Shown: positions 1 to 6,034, counted from the stretch's first letter. The stretch is 7,021 bases of DNA from Chloroflexota bacterium (GCA_003520455.1 DOUV01000170.1:1-7021), one strand, 5' to 3'. Numbers and translations are program-made. The notes: generated by a model from the sequence alone, not told the origin.

Positions 1-483
1 CAAGGCAGTTGAGGGACACTACCCAATTTCGAGGAGAGAGGGTTAAATTGCGACGTACTGTCACAGTGGCCAGAAAAGTGCGTTCTGCGGTTCGGTCTGC
101 CGCCGGCGGGGAACTTCTCTGACTTGAGAAGCTTTGACAAGAGAATCAGCAGGGATTTACAATAGGCCCGACCGGCGCCAGCCGCTTCAAACCAGGTGCA
201 ATCATGTGCTAATCCCTGCCCGTGTGGTAGGGTCGCCGGTGATCATCGGCGTCTTTGCGGCCCGGCTGCTCCTGTGTTTCGTCGGACGTTGATCGATGGG
301 GACCGGAGAGTGGCCAGGTGCCAGTGGTTGGATACGAGTGAGGAGCAGCGAATTCGGTTTTCACCGATCAACCATCTCCGGGTGGGAAGCCCCTTGCCAC
401 GATCACTTCGAGGACTCGCAATACGGCTGTCAATGACAGGGCTTACGCAGGGGAACCGCCGTGTGCTGCGTGGAGTGGGGCCG

Positions 484-549
484 GCCTCTCTGGGAGCGCG
501 CGCGTCCCGCCCGCTAGCCTCTCTGGGAGCGCGGGCGTCCCGCCCGCTG
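484..549. repeat. Two tandem copies of a 33-bp GC-rich palindromic repeat
   Basis: Two adjacent 33-base units (484-516 and 517-549) match at 31 of 33 positions, differing at the 18th base (C501 versus G534) and the last base. In the second unit GCGGGCG at 531-537 and CGCCCGC at 541-547 form a perfect 7-bp stem around a TCC loop. In the first unit the C at 501 leaves a single mismatch in the same stem. A perfect palindrome, TGGCGTG-G-CACGCCA (548-562), follows directly. Read in one frame the units encode Ser-Leu-Gly-Ala-Arg-Ala-Ser-Arg-Pro-Leu-Ala, a peptide that from memory recurs as spurious annotation of intergenic repeats in Chloroflexota and similar environmental genomes. This is most likely a dispersed intergenic repeat of unknown role, not protein-coding DNA. 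Confidence 0.85.
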
Positions 550-562
550 GCGTGGCACGCCA
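548..562. repeat. Perfect 7+1+7 palindrome next to the tandem repeat
   Basis: TGGCGTG (548-554) and CACGCCA (556-562) are exact reverse complements around a single central G. It overlaps the end of the second 33-bp unit by two bases, so it may be the terminal module of the same repeat family. A protein-binding site is the alternative. Confidence 0.5.
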
Positions 563-593
563 CAACCGCGTAACTCCTGTCAATGAACTCTTG

Positions 594-660
594 ACCGTCC
601 GTCCGGGTGGTTTCTCTGGCAATTCTCTTGCCGGATGGATAAAGAGCGGTTACGGACGGT
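594..660 (+). promoter_or_regulatory. Nested inverted repeat in the leader of the HD-GYP receptor gene
   Basis: ACCGTCCGT (594-602) is the exact reverse complement of ACGGACGGT (652-660). Between these arms lies a second hairpin of 8 bp with one G-T pair: TCTGGCAA (615-622) with TTGCCGGA (628-635), loop TTCTC. CTCTT (625-629) could instead pair with AAGAG (642-646), so two exclusive folds are possible. The element ends 63 bases before the start codon. It does not show the conserved sequence blocks I would expect of a GEMM-I cyclic di-GMP riboswitch, and there is no T-run to make it a terminator. A weak promoter-like pair (CTGGCA 616-621, GATAAA 638-643) overlaps it. Its role is unknown; an RNA structure or a repeat remnant are both possible. 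Confidence 0.35.
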
Positions 661-710
661 TGCGACTGCGTGACATGGCGAGGGCTGGACAGGTGCCATG
701 TTGAGCAGGC

Positions 711-716
711 GGAGGG
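711..716 (+). promoter_or_regulatory. Shine-Dalgarno sequence of the HD-GYP receptor gene
   Basis: GGAGGG lies seven bases before the ATG at 724, an ideal spacing. It decides the start in favour of ATG 724 over the in-frame GTG at 670, which would add 18 residues without a comparable ribosome binding site and would put polar residues before the first membrane segment. Confidence 0.85.
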
Positions 717-723
717 TCAAGCC

Positions 724-3700
724 ATGTCTCGCTTTCCTTTCGCCAGTCTGCGCGCTCGTGTTATCCTTCTCGTTGTTCTGGCCGCTCTTCCGGCCTTGGG
801 ACTGACACGTTACGCCCGCACTGAACAGCGCCGCCAGGCTGCGGCCAACGTACAGGGGGACACCCAGCGTCTGGCGCGACTCGCTGCTGCCGATCACGAA
901 CGGTTGATCGAGGGTACGCGCCAACTGCTCAGCACGCTGGCCCAACTTCCCGAGGTACGCCGCGGCGACGCTGCGGCGTGTGTCGCACTCCTCACCGGTT
1001 TGCTGCAGGACGATTCCCCCTACGCGCTGTTGGCGGTCGTCGATCCAGAGGGCAACGTTCTCTGCCAGGGGGCCTCTCCCAGCGCCCTCGCCGCCGTTGT
1101 TGACGACGCTTCCTTCCGGCGTGCCCTCCAGACGCGCGACGTTGCTGTCGGTGAATACCAGATCGACCCGATCACGCAGGCGGCGACGCTTCGTTTATCG
1201 TATCCCTGTCTTGACAGTACCGGCCGGATTCAAGCGGTGGTCGTAGCCGAACTCAAGCTGGATTGGCTCAACCAACTCGTCGCCCGGGCGGAGTTGCCCG
1301 CCGGCTCGACCCTGACAGTGTACGACCACCAGGGGATCGTGCTGCTCCGCTATCCCAAACCCGGGCCATGGATTGGGCGCTCCGCAGCGGAGGCTGCGAT
1401 TGTCAAGACGGTTCTGGGCCACCACCGCGGAAGCGGTGCGGAGGGAGTTGATCTCGACGGCCGGCCGCGCCTGTTTGCATTCACGCCGCTGCGTGGTGGC
1501 TTCGGGGGAGGCGACCTCTATATCAGCGTTGGCAGTCCCCTGGCCATCCCCTTCGCCAATGCCGACCGGCTGCTCGTACGCACCCTGGCCGGGCTTGGGC
1601 TGCTCGCCGGGCTGGCACTGGCCGCCGTCTGGCTCGGGGGTGAGTTGTTGCTATTCCGCCGGGTGGTTGTTCTGGCTGGAGCCACGCCCCCGCTTGTGGT
1701 TGACGAGCCGAACAGGCCGACCGGTCTGCCTGGGCGAGTCGGGAAACTCCGTGGGCGTTCCCGCAGTGTTGATGATATGGCACTGACGCTGGAACAGCGG
1801 ACAGCTCAGCTTCACGAAGCGGAAGCCAGGTACCGCAGCCTCGTGGAACAGATCCCGGCCGTTGTCTACGAGGCTGCCTCCCACGAGGGTCACAGCACCC
1901 TCTACGTCAGCCCGCAGATCGAGACGCTGTTGGGCTTTCTGCCGGCCGAGTGGATGGCCGATCCGGCTCTTTGGCTTCGGCAACTCCACCCCGATGATCG
2001 CGAGCGGGTGCTGACCGAGAATTCCCGCAGCCGTACCACGGGCAAGCAGTTCTCCTCCGAGTACCGTTTGCTGGCCCGCGATGGACGGGTGGTCTGGATT
2101 CGTGACAACGTCACGCTGGTGCGTGATGGCAACGGGAACGTCCGCTTCCAGCAAGGCGTCATGCTGGATATCACGGCGCGCAAACGGGCCGAGGAGGAAC
2201 GGAGCAAGCTGTTGAGCGCCATCGTGCAGACGGCCGACAGCGTGATGATTGCGACCCGAAGCGGCGTCATCGAGTACGTCAACCCTGGCTTCGAGGAGCT
2301 GACCGGTTACACGCGGGAGGAGGCCGTGGGCAAAACACCGCGAATCCTCAACTCGGGCCACCATGACACGCAGTTCTATGAGGAACTCTGGAAGACGGTT
2401 CTCGCCGGTCGAGTGTTTCGGGCCGTGTTCACGAACCGGAAGAAGAACGGGCAGCTCTACTACCAGGAAGAAACGATCACACCTGTACGAGACGCGAGCG
2501 GAACGATCACCCACTTTGTCTCGACCGGGCGTGACATCACTGCGCGTCGGCGAGCGGAAGAGGCGGTGCGCGAGAGCGAGGCGCGCTTCCGGGCGATCTT
2601 CGAGGGAGCCGCGATCGGTATGGCGCTGGTTGATCTGGACGGGCGCGTGATTCAGAGTAATCCCACCTTGCGCGGGATGCTTGGGTACGCCGGCCCCGAA
2701 CTTCATGGCCTGGTTTTCACCGGATTCACCCATCCGGACGATGTGGCGACCGATCAAGATCTTTACAGCCAGGTGGTGATGGGCATGCGGGACCACTATC
2801 AGGTCGAGAAGCGCTACATCCGCAAGGATGGGACCGTGGTGTGGGGGCGTCTGACTGTCTCGCTCGTCCGGCGTACCGGGGCCGGTGCCCGGTTCACCAT
2901 CCAGATGGTGGAGGATATTACCGCGCATAAGCAGGCAGCGGAGGCCGAACGCGAGCAGCGCAGCCTGGCCGAAGCCTTGCGCGATACGGCCGAAGCACTC
3001 ACCAGCACGCTCAATCTGGACGAGGTGCTCGATCGGATTCTCACCGACGCCGGCCGCGTCGTGCCGCACGATGCTGCCAATATCATGTTGAGGAGCGACG
3101 GAGTCGGCCATGTGGTCGGCTACCGCGGGTGCGGTGAGCGCGGCTTGACAGAAGTGTCGCTCGGCCAGCCGCTGGCGATTGCCGAGACGCCGACCTTACG
3201 CCAGATGACCGAGACCCGGCAACCGTTCATCATCCCGGACCTCCGGGCCTTTTCCGGCTGGGTCGATCTCGCAGAGCCGCGGTGGCAGCTTTCCTATTTA
3301 GGTGTGCCGCTCTGTGTGAAAGAGGAGATCATTGGTTTCCTCAACCTGGACAGCGCGGCGCCCGGCTTCTTCACGCCCGCCCATGCCCAGCGTCTGGAAG
3401 CCTTTGCCCACCAGGCCGCCGCCGCGCTGGAAAACGCCCGGCTGTTTGCGGAGACCGAACGCCGGCTTCGGCGGCTTCAGGCCCTCCACACGATCGATGT
3501 AGCCATCACGGCCAGCCTCGACCTCAACGTCATCCTCGACGTTCTGCTCGACCAGGTGACAACCCGGCTCGGGGTCGATGCCGCCGCCGTGCTGCTGCTC
3601 GATCCCCACAGCCAGACGCTCAAATACGCCGCCGGCTGCGGATTCGACTCCGATGGCATCGCGTGTACAGGGGTACGTCCGGGTGAGGGCTACGCCGGTC

Positions 3701-4557
3701 GCGTCGCGCTCGAACGTCAGATCGTTGCGATTTCAGATTTCGGATCCCGAATTGCGGATTTCCGGCCGGATAGTTCTCGATTTGCGCTGTCCAGTTTGCT
3801 ATCGGAGGGTTTTGTCGCCTATTATTGCGTTCCGCTTGTTGCCAAGGGCCGCGTCCACGGGGTGCTCGAGCTCTTCCATCGCAGCGTCCTCGCCCCTGAC
3901 CCGGAGTGGCTGGTCTTTCTGGAGACCCTGGCGGGGCAGGCGGCGATCGCCCTGGACAACGCCACGCTCTTCGATGACCTCCAACGTTCCAACCTCGAAT
4001 TGGCGCGGGCCTACGATACGACGCTGGAAGGCTGGTCGCGGGCCCTCGATCTGCGCGACGAAGCGACCGAGGGTCACACCCGGCGGGTCACCGAGATGAC
4101 CCTGCGGCTGGCGCGGACGATGGGGATGAGTGAGGCCGAGCTGGTCCACGTGCGACGCGGTGCCCTGCTGCACGATATCGGCAAGATGGGCATCCCCGAC
4201 CGCATCCTGCTCAAGTCGGGTCCGCTGACGGACGAAGAGTGGGAGGTCATGCGTCGCCACCCAGTCTACGCCTACGAATTGCTCGCGCCGATTGCCTTCC
4301 TGCGCCTGGCCCTGGCCATCCCATACTGCCACCACGAGAAGTGGGATGGCACCGGCTACCCGCGCGGGCTCAAAGGCGAGCAGATCCCTCTGGCGGCGCG
4401 CATCTTCGCCATCGCCGATGTCTGGGATGCCCTGCGCTCCGACCGCCCCTACAACAGAAGCTGGCCCGACGAGAAGGTCCGCGAGCACATACGATCGCTG
4501 GCCGGCACCCACTTCGATCCGCAGGTGGTCGAGCTGTTCCTGCAGATGGTTGCGTAA
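724..4557 (+). CDS. Membrane-bound multi-sensor HD-GYP phosphodiesterase (Cache-HAMP-3xPAS-2xGAF-HD-GYP)
   Basis: This 1277-residue receptor is predicted to hydrolyse cyclic di-GMP in the cytoplasm under control of external and internal signals. Membrane segment 1 is at about 11-28. A Cache-like extracytoplasmic sensor spans about 30-283, with the FRRALQTRDVAVGEYQ stretch at 131-146 typical of dCache domains. Membrane segment 2 is at about 287-311, followed by a weak HAMP at about 312-361. Three PAS domains follow at about 366-487, 494-610 and 618-737, each ending in a DITA-type PAC motif (482-485, 604-607, 731-734). GAF domains lie at about 748-908 and 920-1084. HD-GYP occupies 1095-1277 with H1118, HDIGK 1150-1154, H1179, HHEKWDGTGYP 1203-1213 and D1232 all present, so the metal site looks complete and activity is expected. 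There is no GGDEF or kinase domain. GAF2 carries about eight extra residues from a heptamer tract. The start follows GGAGGG at seven bases. The ligands are unknown. Family and fold are confident; the catalytic product (pGpG or GMP) and in vivo signals are inference. Confidence 0.95.
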   Translation: MSRFPFASLRARVILLVVLAALPALGLTRYARTEQRRQAAANVQGDTQRLARLAAADHERLIEGTRQLLSTLAQLPEVRRGDAAACVALLTGLLQDDSPYALLAVVDPEGNVLCQGASPSALAAVVDDASFRRALQTRDVAVGEYQIDPITQAATLRLSYPCLDSTGRIQAVVVAELKLDWLNQLVARAELPAGSTLTVYDHQGIVLLRYPKPGPWIGRSAAEAAIVKTVLGHHRGSGAEGVDLDGRPRLFAFTPLRGGFGGGDLYISVGSPLAIPFANADRLLVRTLAGLGLLAGLALAAVWLGGELLLFRRVVVLAGATPPLVVDEPNRPTGLPGRVGKLRGRSRSVDDMALTLEQRTAQLHEAEARYRSLVEQIPAVVYEAASHEGHSTLYVSPQIETLLGFLPAEWMADPALWLRQLHPDDRERVLTENSRSRTTGKQFSSEYRLLARDGRVVWIRDNVTLVRDGNGNVRFQQGVMLDITARKRAEEERSKLLSAIVQTADSVMIATRSGVIEYVNPGFEELTGYTREEAVGKTPRILNSGHHDTQFYEELWKTVLAGRVFRAVFTNRKKNGQLYYQEETITPVRDASGTITHFVSTGRDITARRRAEEAVRESEARFRAIFEGAAIGMALVDLDGRVIQSNPTLRGMLGYAGPELHGLVFTGFTHPDDVATDQDLYSQVVMGMRDHYQVEKRYIRKDGTVVWGRLTVSLVRRTGAGARFTIQMVEDITAHKQAAEAEREQRSLAEALRDTAEALTSTLNLDEVLDRILTDAGRVVPHDAANIMLRSDGVGHVVGYRGCGERGLTEVSLGQPLAIAETPTLRQMTETRQPFIIPDLRAFSGWVDLAEPRWQLSYLGVPLCVKEEIIGFLNLDSAAPGFFTPAHAQRLEAFAHQAAAALENARLFAETERRLRRLQALHTIDVAITASLDLNVILDVLLDQVTTRLGVDAAAVLLLDPHSQTLKYAAGCGFDSDGIACTGVRPGEGYAGRVALERQIVAISDFGSRIADFRPDSSRFALSSLLSEGFVAYYCVPLVAKGRVHGVLELFHRSVLAPDPEWLVFLETLAGQAAIALDNATLFDDLQRSNLELARAYDTTLEGWSRALDLRDEATEGHTRRVTEMTLRLARTMGMSEAELVHVRRGALLHDIGKMGIPDRILLKSGPLTDEEWEVMRRHPVYAYELLAPIAFLRLALAIPYCHHEKWDGTGYPRGLKGEQIPLAARIFAIADVWDALRSDRPYNRSWPDEKVREHIRSLAGTHFDPQVVELFLQMVA
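3729..3763 (+). repeat. Heptanucleotide tandem tract inside the GAF2 coding region
   Basis: Five consecutive 7-base units (3729, 3736, 3743, 3750, 3757) fit the consensus GATTTCG, with 6, 7, 5, 5 and 6 matches out of 7. The tract encodes SDFGSRIADF at residues 1004-1013. Compared with GAF1 of the same protein, the distance from the I-x-D triplet to the V-P-L strand is nine residues longer in GAF2 (33 against 24). If the match is made at the second D-F (1012-1013) instead, the two spacings are nearly equal. That fits an in-frame gain of about eight residues (1004-1011, bases 3733-3756). AT content is locally higher than in the flanking gene. Confidence 0.7.
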
Positions 4558-4579
4558 CCCTCGTCGGTGGCGATCCAAA

Positions 4580-4915
4580 GTGGGCGTGCAGCAGAGACGG
4601 CCGCGGCCGTGGGCCGACCAGTTTCTCGCCGATCTCACCCAGGCGGTGGCCAAAGTCAAGCGATTCAGCCTGCGTACGGTGGCGAATTCCCTGGAGGTGG
4701 GCCTGGTCCGGGCGGCCGGGAGGCTCCTGCCTGCGAAGTTCATGAGCGCGGCCACGGCCTGCTCCGCCGCCCTGCTGGGACCAAAAGGAGGACAACTGCC
4801 CAAACGCTCAGCCTCCATGTACGGCATGATGGCGTCACTGCCTCACCGCGGCGACCTGAATGAACTCGTCGTGGGCGTGCTCGACCAGTTGAGCCGGCCG
4901 GAGCTCCCTTCGTGA
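4580..4915 (+). CDS. Small protein of unknown function, about 111 residues
   Basis: I do not recognise this protein. The frame after the receptor stop has strong coding character: third codon positions are mostly G or C and the translation is balanced and protein-like. Visible features from the GTG at 4580 are a basic N-terminus (QQRRPRPW), a probable amphipathic helix (ADQFLADLTQAVAKVKRF), a middle part rich in small hydrophobic residues (KFMSAATACSAALLG), and a C-terminal stretch with SASMYGMMASLPHRGDLNEL followed by a helix VVGVLDQLSRPE. There is one cysteine, no clear signal peptide and no clear membrane helix. The start is uncertain: TTG 4550 (overlapping the receptor stop), GTG 4580 or GTG 4586, none with a good ribosome binding site (GGTGG at 4566-4570 is the best). 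It sits 22 bases after the receptor and 16 before the exporter, so co-transcription is likely. It could also be the C-terminal remnant of a longer protein. Confidence 0.6.
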   Translation: MGVQQRRPRPWADQFLADLTQAVAKVKRFSLRTVANSLEVGLVRAAGRLLPAKFMSAATACSAALLGPKGGQLPKRSASMYGMMASLPHRGDLNELVVGVLDQLSRPELPS

Positions 4916-4931
4916 GCGAACCGCATTCCGA

Positions 4932-5657
4932 ATGAGCCTCGTTCTGTTCGTGGCCATCGTCTTCCTGGCTGCCTTTCTACAGACTCTCTCGGGCTTCGGA
5001 TTTGCCCTGGTTGTGATGCCGCTCATCACCATCGCGATGGGTCTGCGAACGGCCGCGCCGCTGGTGGCCCTGGCAGGCCTGACGTTGTACACCGTCAATC
5101 TCATTCGCTACCACCGGCGGATCAATCTTGGGGAGGTGCTGCGTCTGGCGGCGGCCTCCGCGCCGGGGATACCGGTCGGCATCTGGATTCTGGTCAACGT
5201 GGACGAATCCGTCATCAGACCGCTGCTGGGCCTGATCCTGATCGCCTACGCCGTCTCCAGGGTCGTGCATCCCGCGGCGGCGCACCCGCATTCCCACCGT
5301 TGGGTGTACCCTGCGGGTTTCGTGGCCGGCTGTCTGAGCGGTGCCTACAACACGCCTGGCCCGCCGATAATCCTGTACGGGTCACTCCGGCAGTGGCCCA
5401 AAGAGGAGTTTCGCGCTGTGTTGCAGGCCCTCTTTTTTCTCAACGCCACCCTGACCGTGGCGTCGCACGTCGTGGCGCATTCCCTGACGCCGGCCGTGCT
5501 CACATCGTACGCGTATGCCGCACCCGCGCTGCTGTTGGGTGTGCTGGCCGGCTCGTGCGTCGACAGCCGGGTGAATAAAGATTACTTCCGCACCCTCGTC
5601 ACGGTGATGATTTTGATCCTGGGACTTTCGCTCGTGCTCGACTTTGCTGGCGTTTAG
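4932..5657 (+). CDS. TauE/SafE-family membrane exporter
   Basis: This 241-residue integral membrane protein belongs to the sulfite exporter TauE/SafE family (formerly DUF81), whose studied members export sulfite, sulfoacetate or related organic anions across the cytoplasmic membrane. About eight hydrophobic segments are visible (roughly 3-18, 24-37, 42-58, 70-89, 94-112, 124-140, 163-182 and 190-237, the last long enough for two). The two family half-repeats each show their glycine/proline motif near the start: QTLSGFGFALVVMPL at 17-31 and SGAYNTPGPPIILYGSLRQW at 136-155. The basic loop YHRRINLGEVLR (60-71) also fits. Length is usual for the family. ATG 4932 is the only sensible start but lacks a clear ribosome binding site; it lies 16 bases after the small gene, so translation may be coupled. 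No sulfur-metabolism genes lie nearby, so the substrate cannot be assigned. Confidence 0.9.
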   Translation: MSLVLFVAIVFLAAFLQTLSGFGFALVVMPLITIAMGLRTAAPLVALAGLTLYTVNLIRYHRRINLGEVLRLAAASAPGIPVGIWILVNVDESVIRPLLGLILIAYAVSRVVHPAAAHPHSHRWVYPAGFVAGCLSGAYNTPGPPIILYGSLRQWPKEEFRAVLQALFFLNATLTVASHVVAHSLTPAVLTSYAYAAPALLLGVLAGSCVDSRVNKDYFRTLVTVMILILGLSLVLDFAGV

Positions 5658-5683
5658 GTGTTGTTGGCCAAGTTCATATCCGT

Positions 5684-5704
5684 GGAGTCTGGAGATTGGA
5701 GATT
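5684..5704. repeat. Three tandem heptamers (GGAGATT type)
   Basis: GGAGTCT (5684-5690) is followed by two exact copies of GGAGATT (5691-5697, 5698-5704). It has the same 7-base period as the tract in the receptor gene, and both share the core GATT, although the consensus differs. Short GGAGATT-type arrays occur as intergenic repeats in several environmental bacterial genomes (from memory); function is unknown. Confidence 0.6.
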
Positions 5705-5800
5705 CGTCCTCACTCCAAACCGGGACCGGGGAAATGATTGTCGCCTGGCACGAAGTGTGCTATACCCCTACCCTTCGCGTTTACCTCTCAATCGCGCCTG

Positions 5801-5939
5801 GGGCTGCTCAACAGCCGGGTCGCCGCGGTGCGAGGCACCTTCGCTGAGGTCTTCGGCACAGTCGCGGGCCGCTTGTTCCCTCCAGCCTGCGCCTGCCCGC
5901 CGGAAACAGGTGCGCCGCACGGTGACGATTGAGCAGCCC
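5801..5939. repeat. Perfect 11-bp inverted repeat bounding about 139 bp
   Basis: GGGCTGCTCAA (5801-5811) and TTGAGCAGCCC (5929-5939) are exact reverse complements, extendable outwards by two G-T pairs if transcribed. The interior has no recognisable gene. No target-site duplication is visible on the flanks (GCCTG on the left, TGCAA on the right), so a miniature transposable element is possible but unsupported; a long-range RNA stem is the alternative. Confidence 0.45.
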
Positions 5940-5946
5940 TGCAATT

Positions 5947-5960
5947 GCACCTCGTGGTGC
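5947..5960. promoter_or_regulatory. Palindrome abutting the -35 element, possible operator
   Basis: GCACC (5947-5951) and GGTGC (5956-5960) form a perfect 5-bp inverted repeat around TCGT. It ends one base before the proposed -35 hexamer and overlaps a second palindrome, GCAATTGC (5941-5948). The position suits an activator or repressor site, but no regulator gene is present in the window and the site is short. Confidence 0.3.
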
Positions 5961-5989
5961 TTGCCCCGCACATGGTTGGCCCTTATAAT
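5961..5989 (+). promoter_or_regulatory. Sigma70-type promoter for the EamA transporter gene
   Basis: A perfect TATAAT (5984-5989) lies 17 bases after TTGCCC (5961-5966), which matches four of six positions of the TTGACA consensus. Transcription would begin near 5995-5998, giving a leader of about 50 bases before the ATG at 6047. An exact -10 hexamer is notable in DNA this GC-rich. It implies that the transporter gene can be transcribed independently of the upstream genes. Confidence 0.65.
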
Positions 5990-6034
5990 CGCTCGCTGTT
6001 TCTCATCGACGCCTGAATTAGAGCGGAAGTGCCT

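Larger units (their letters stand above)
1..723. other. Non-coding upstream region with repeats and possible gene debris
   Basis: No reading frame here shows convincing gene character. The longest forward frame (about 196-573) runs straight through the GC-rich tandem repeat, is rich in Arg, Pro and Cys and has no ribosome binding site, so I do not call it a gene. What can be seen is a 6-bp stem with a 6-base loop (CTTCTC at 114-119, GAGAAG at 126-131) without a following T-run, a short stretch encoding a Cys-Pro-Cys-Gly motif near 205-258, a palindrome CTGTCA-A-TGACAG at 427-439, the 33-bp repeats at 484-549, and an inverted repeat at 594-660. The receptor gene's leader lies at the right end. 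If the window continues an upstream gene, its end is not recognisable in the first 122 bases. Confidence 0.6.

Noticed and set aside
1..30. Left-edge sequence TTGAGGGACACTACCC as an insertion-sequence end
   Set aside because: It faintly resembles transposon termini, but no transposase, matching inverted end or duplication is in the window.
114..131. Hairpin CTTCTC/GAGAAG as a terminator
   Set aside because: The stem is only 6 bp, not GC-rich, and not followed by a T-run.
196..573. Forward frame of 125 codons running through the 33-bp repeats
   Set aside because: Part of its apparent protein is the translated tandem repeat, it lacks a ribosome binding site, and its amino-acid composition is not protein-like. 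Only the short Cys-motif part was kept, as a possible remnant.
427..586. Direct repeat CTGTCAATGA at 427-436 and 577-586 flanking the 33-bp array
   Set aside because: Considered as a target-site duplication, but a 10-base match is not unlikely by chance in 700 bases, and the copies do not lie at the array ends.
594..720. Cyclic di-GMP (GEMM) riboswitch upstream of the HD-GYP gene
   Set aside because: The sequence GGTTACGGACGG slightly recalls part of the GEMM-I motif, but the other conserved blocks of that motif are absent.
698..805. Overlapping 35-codon frame starting at ATG 698 in the leader
   Set aside because: It is out of frame with the receptor and mostly reads its first membrane segment in a shifted frame. 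The GGAGGG at 711-716 is placed for ATG 724, not for this start.
1651..3111. Long open frame on the minus strand (about 486 codons) inside the receptor gene
   Set aside because: It lies opposite conserved PAS and GAF coding sequence. Long antisense frames are common in GC-rich genes, and the translation resembles no protein family.
3799..4827. Minus-strand open frame of about 342 codons opposite HD-GYP and the small gene
   Set aside because: It is a mirror of strongly biased + strand coding sequence; its Arg-rich, low-complexity translation shows no family signature.
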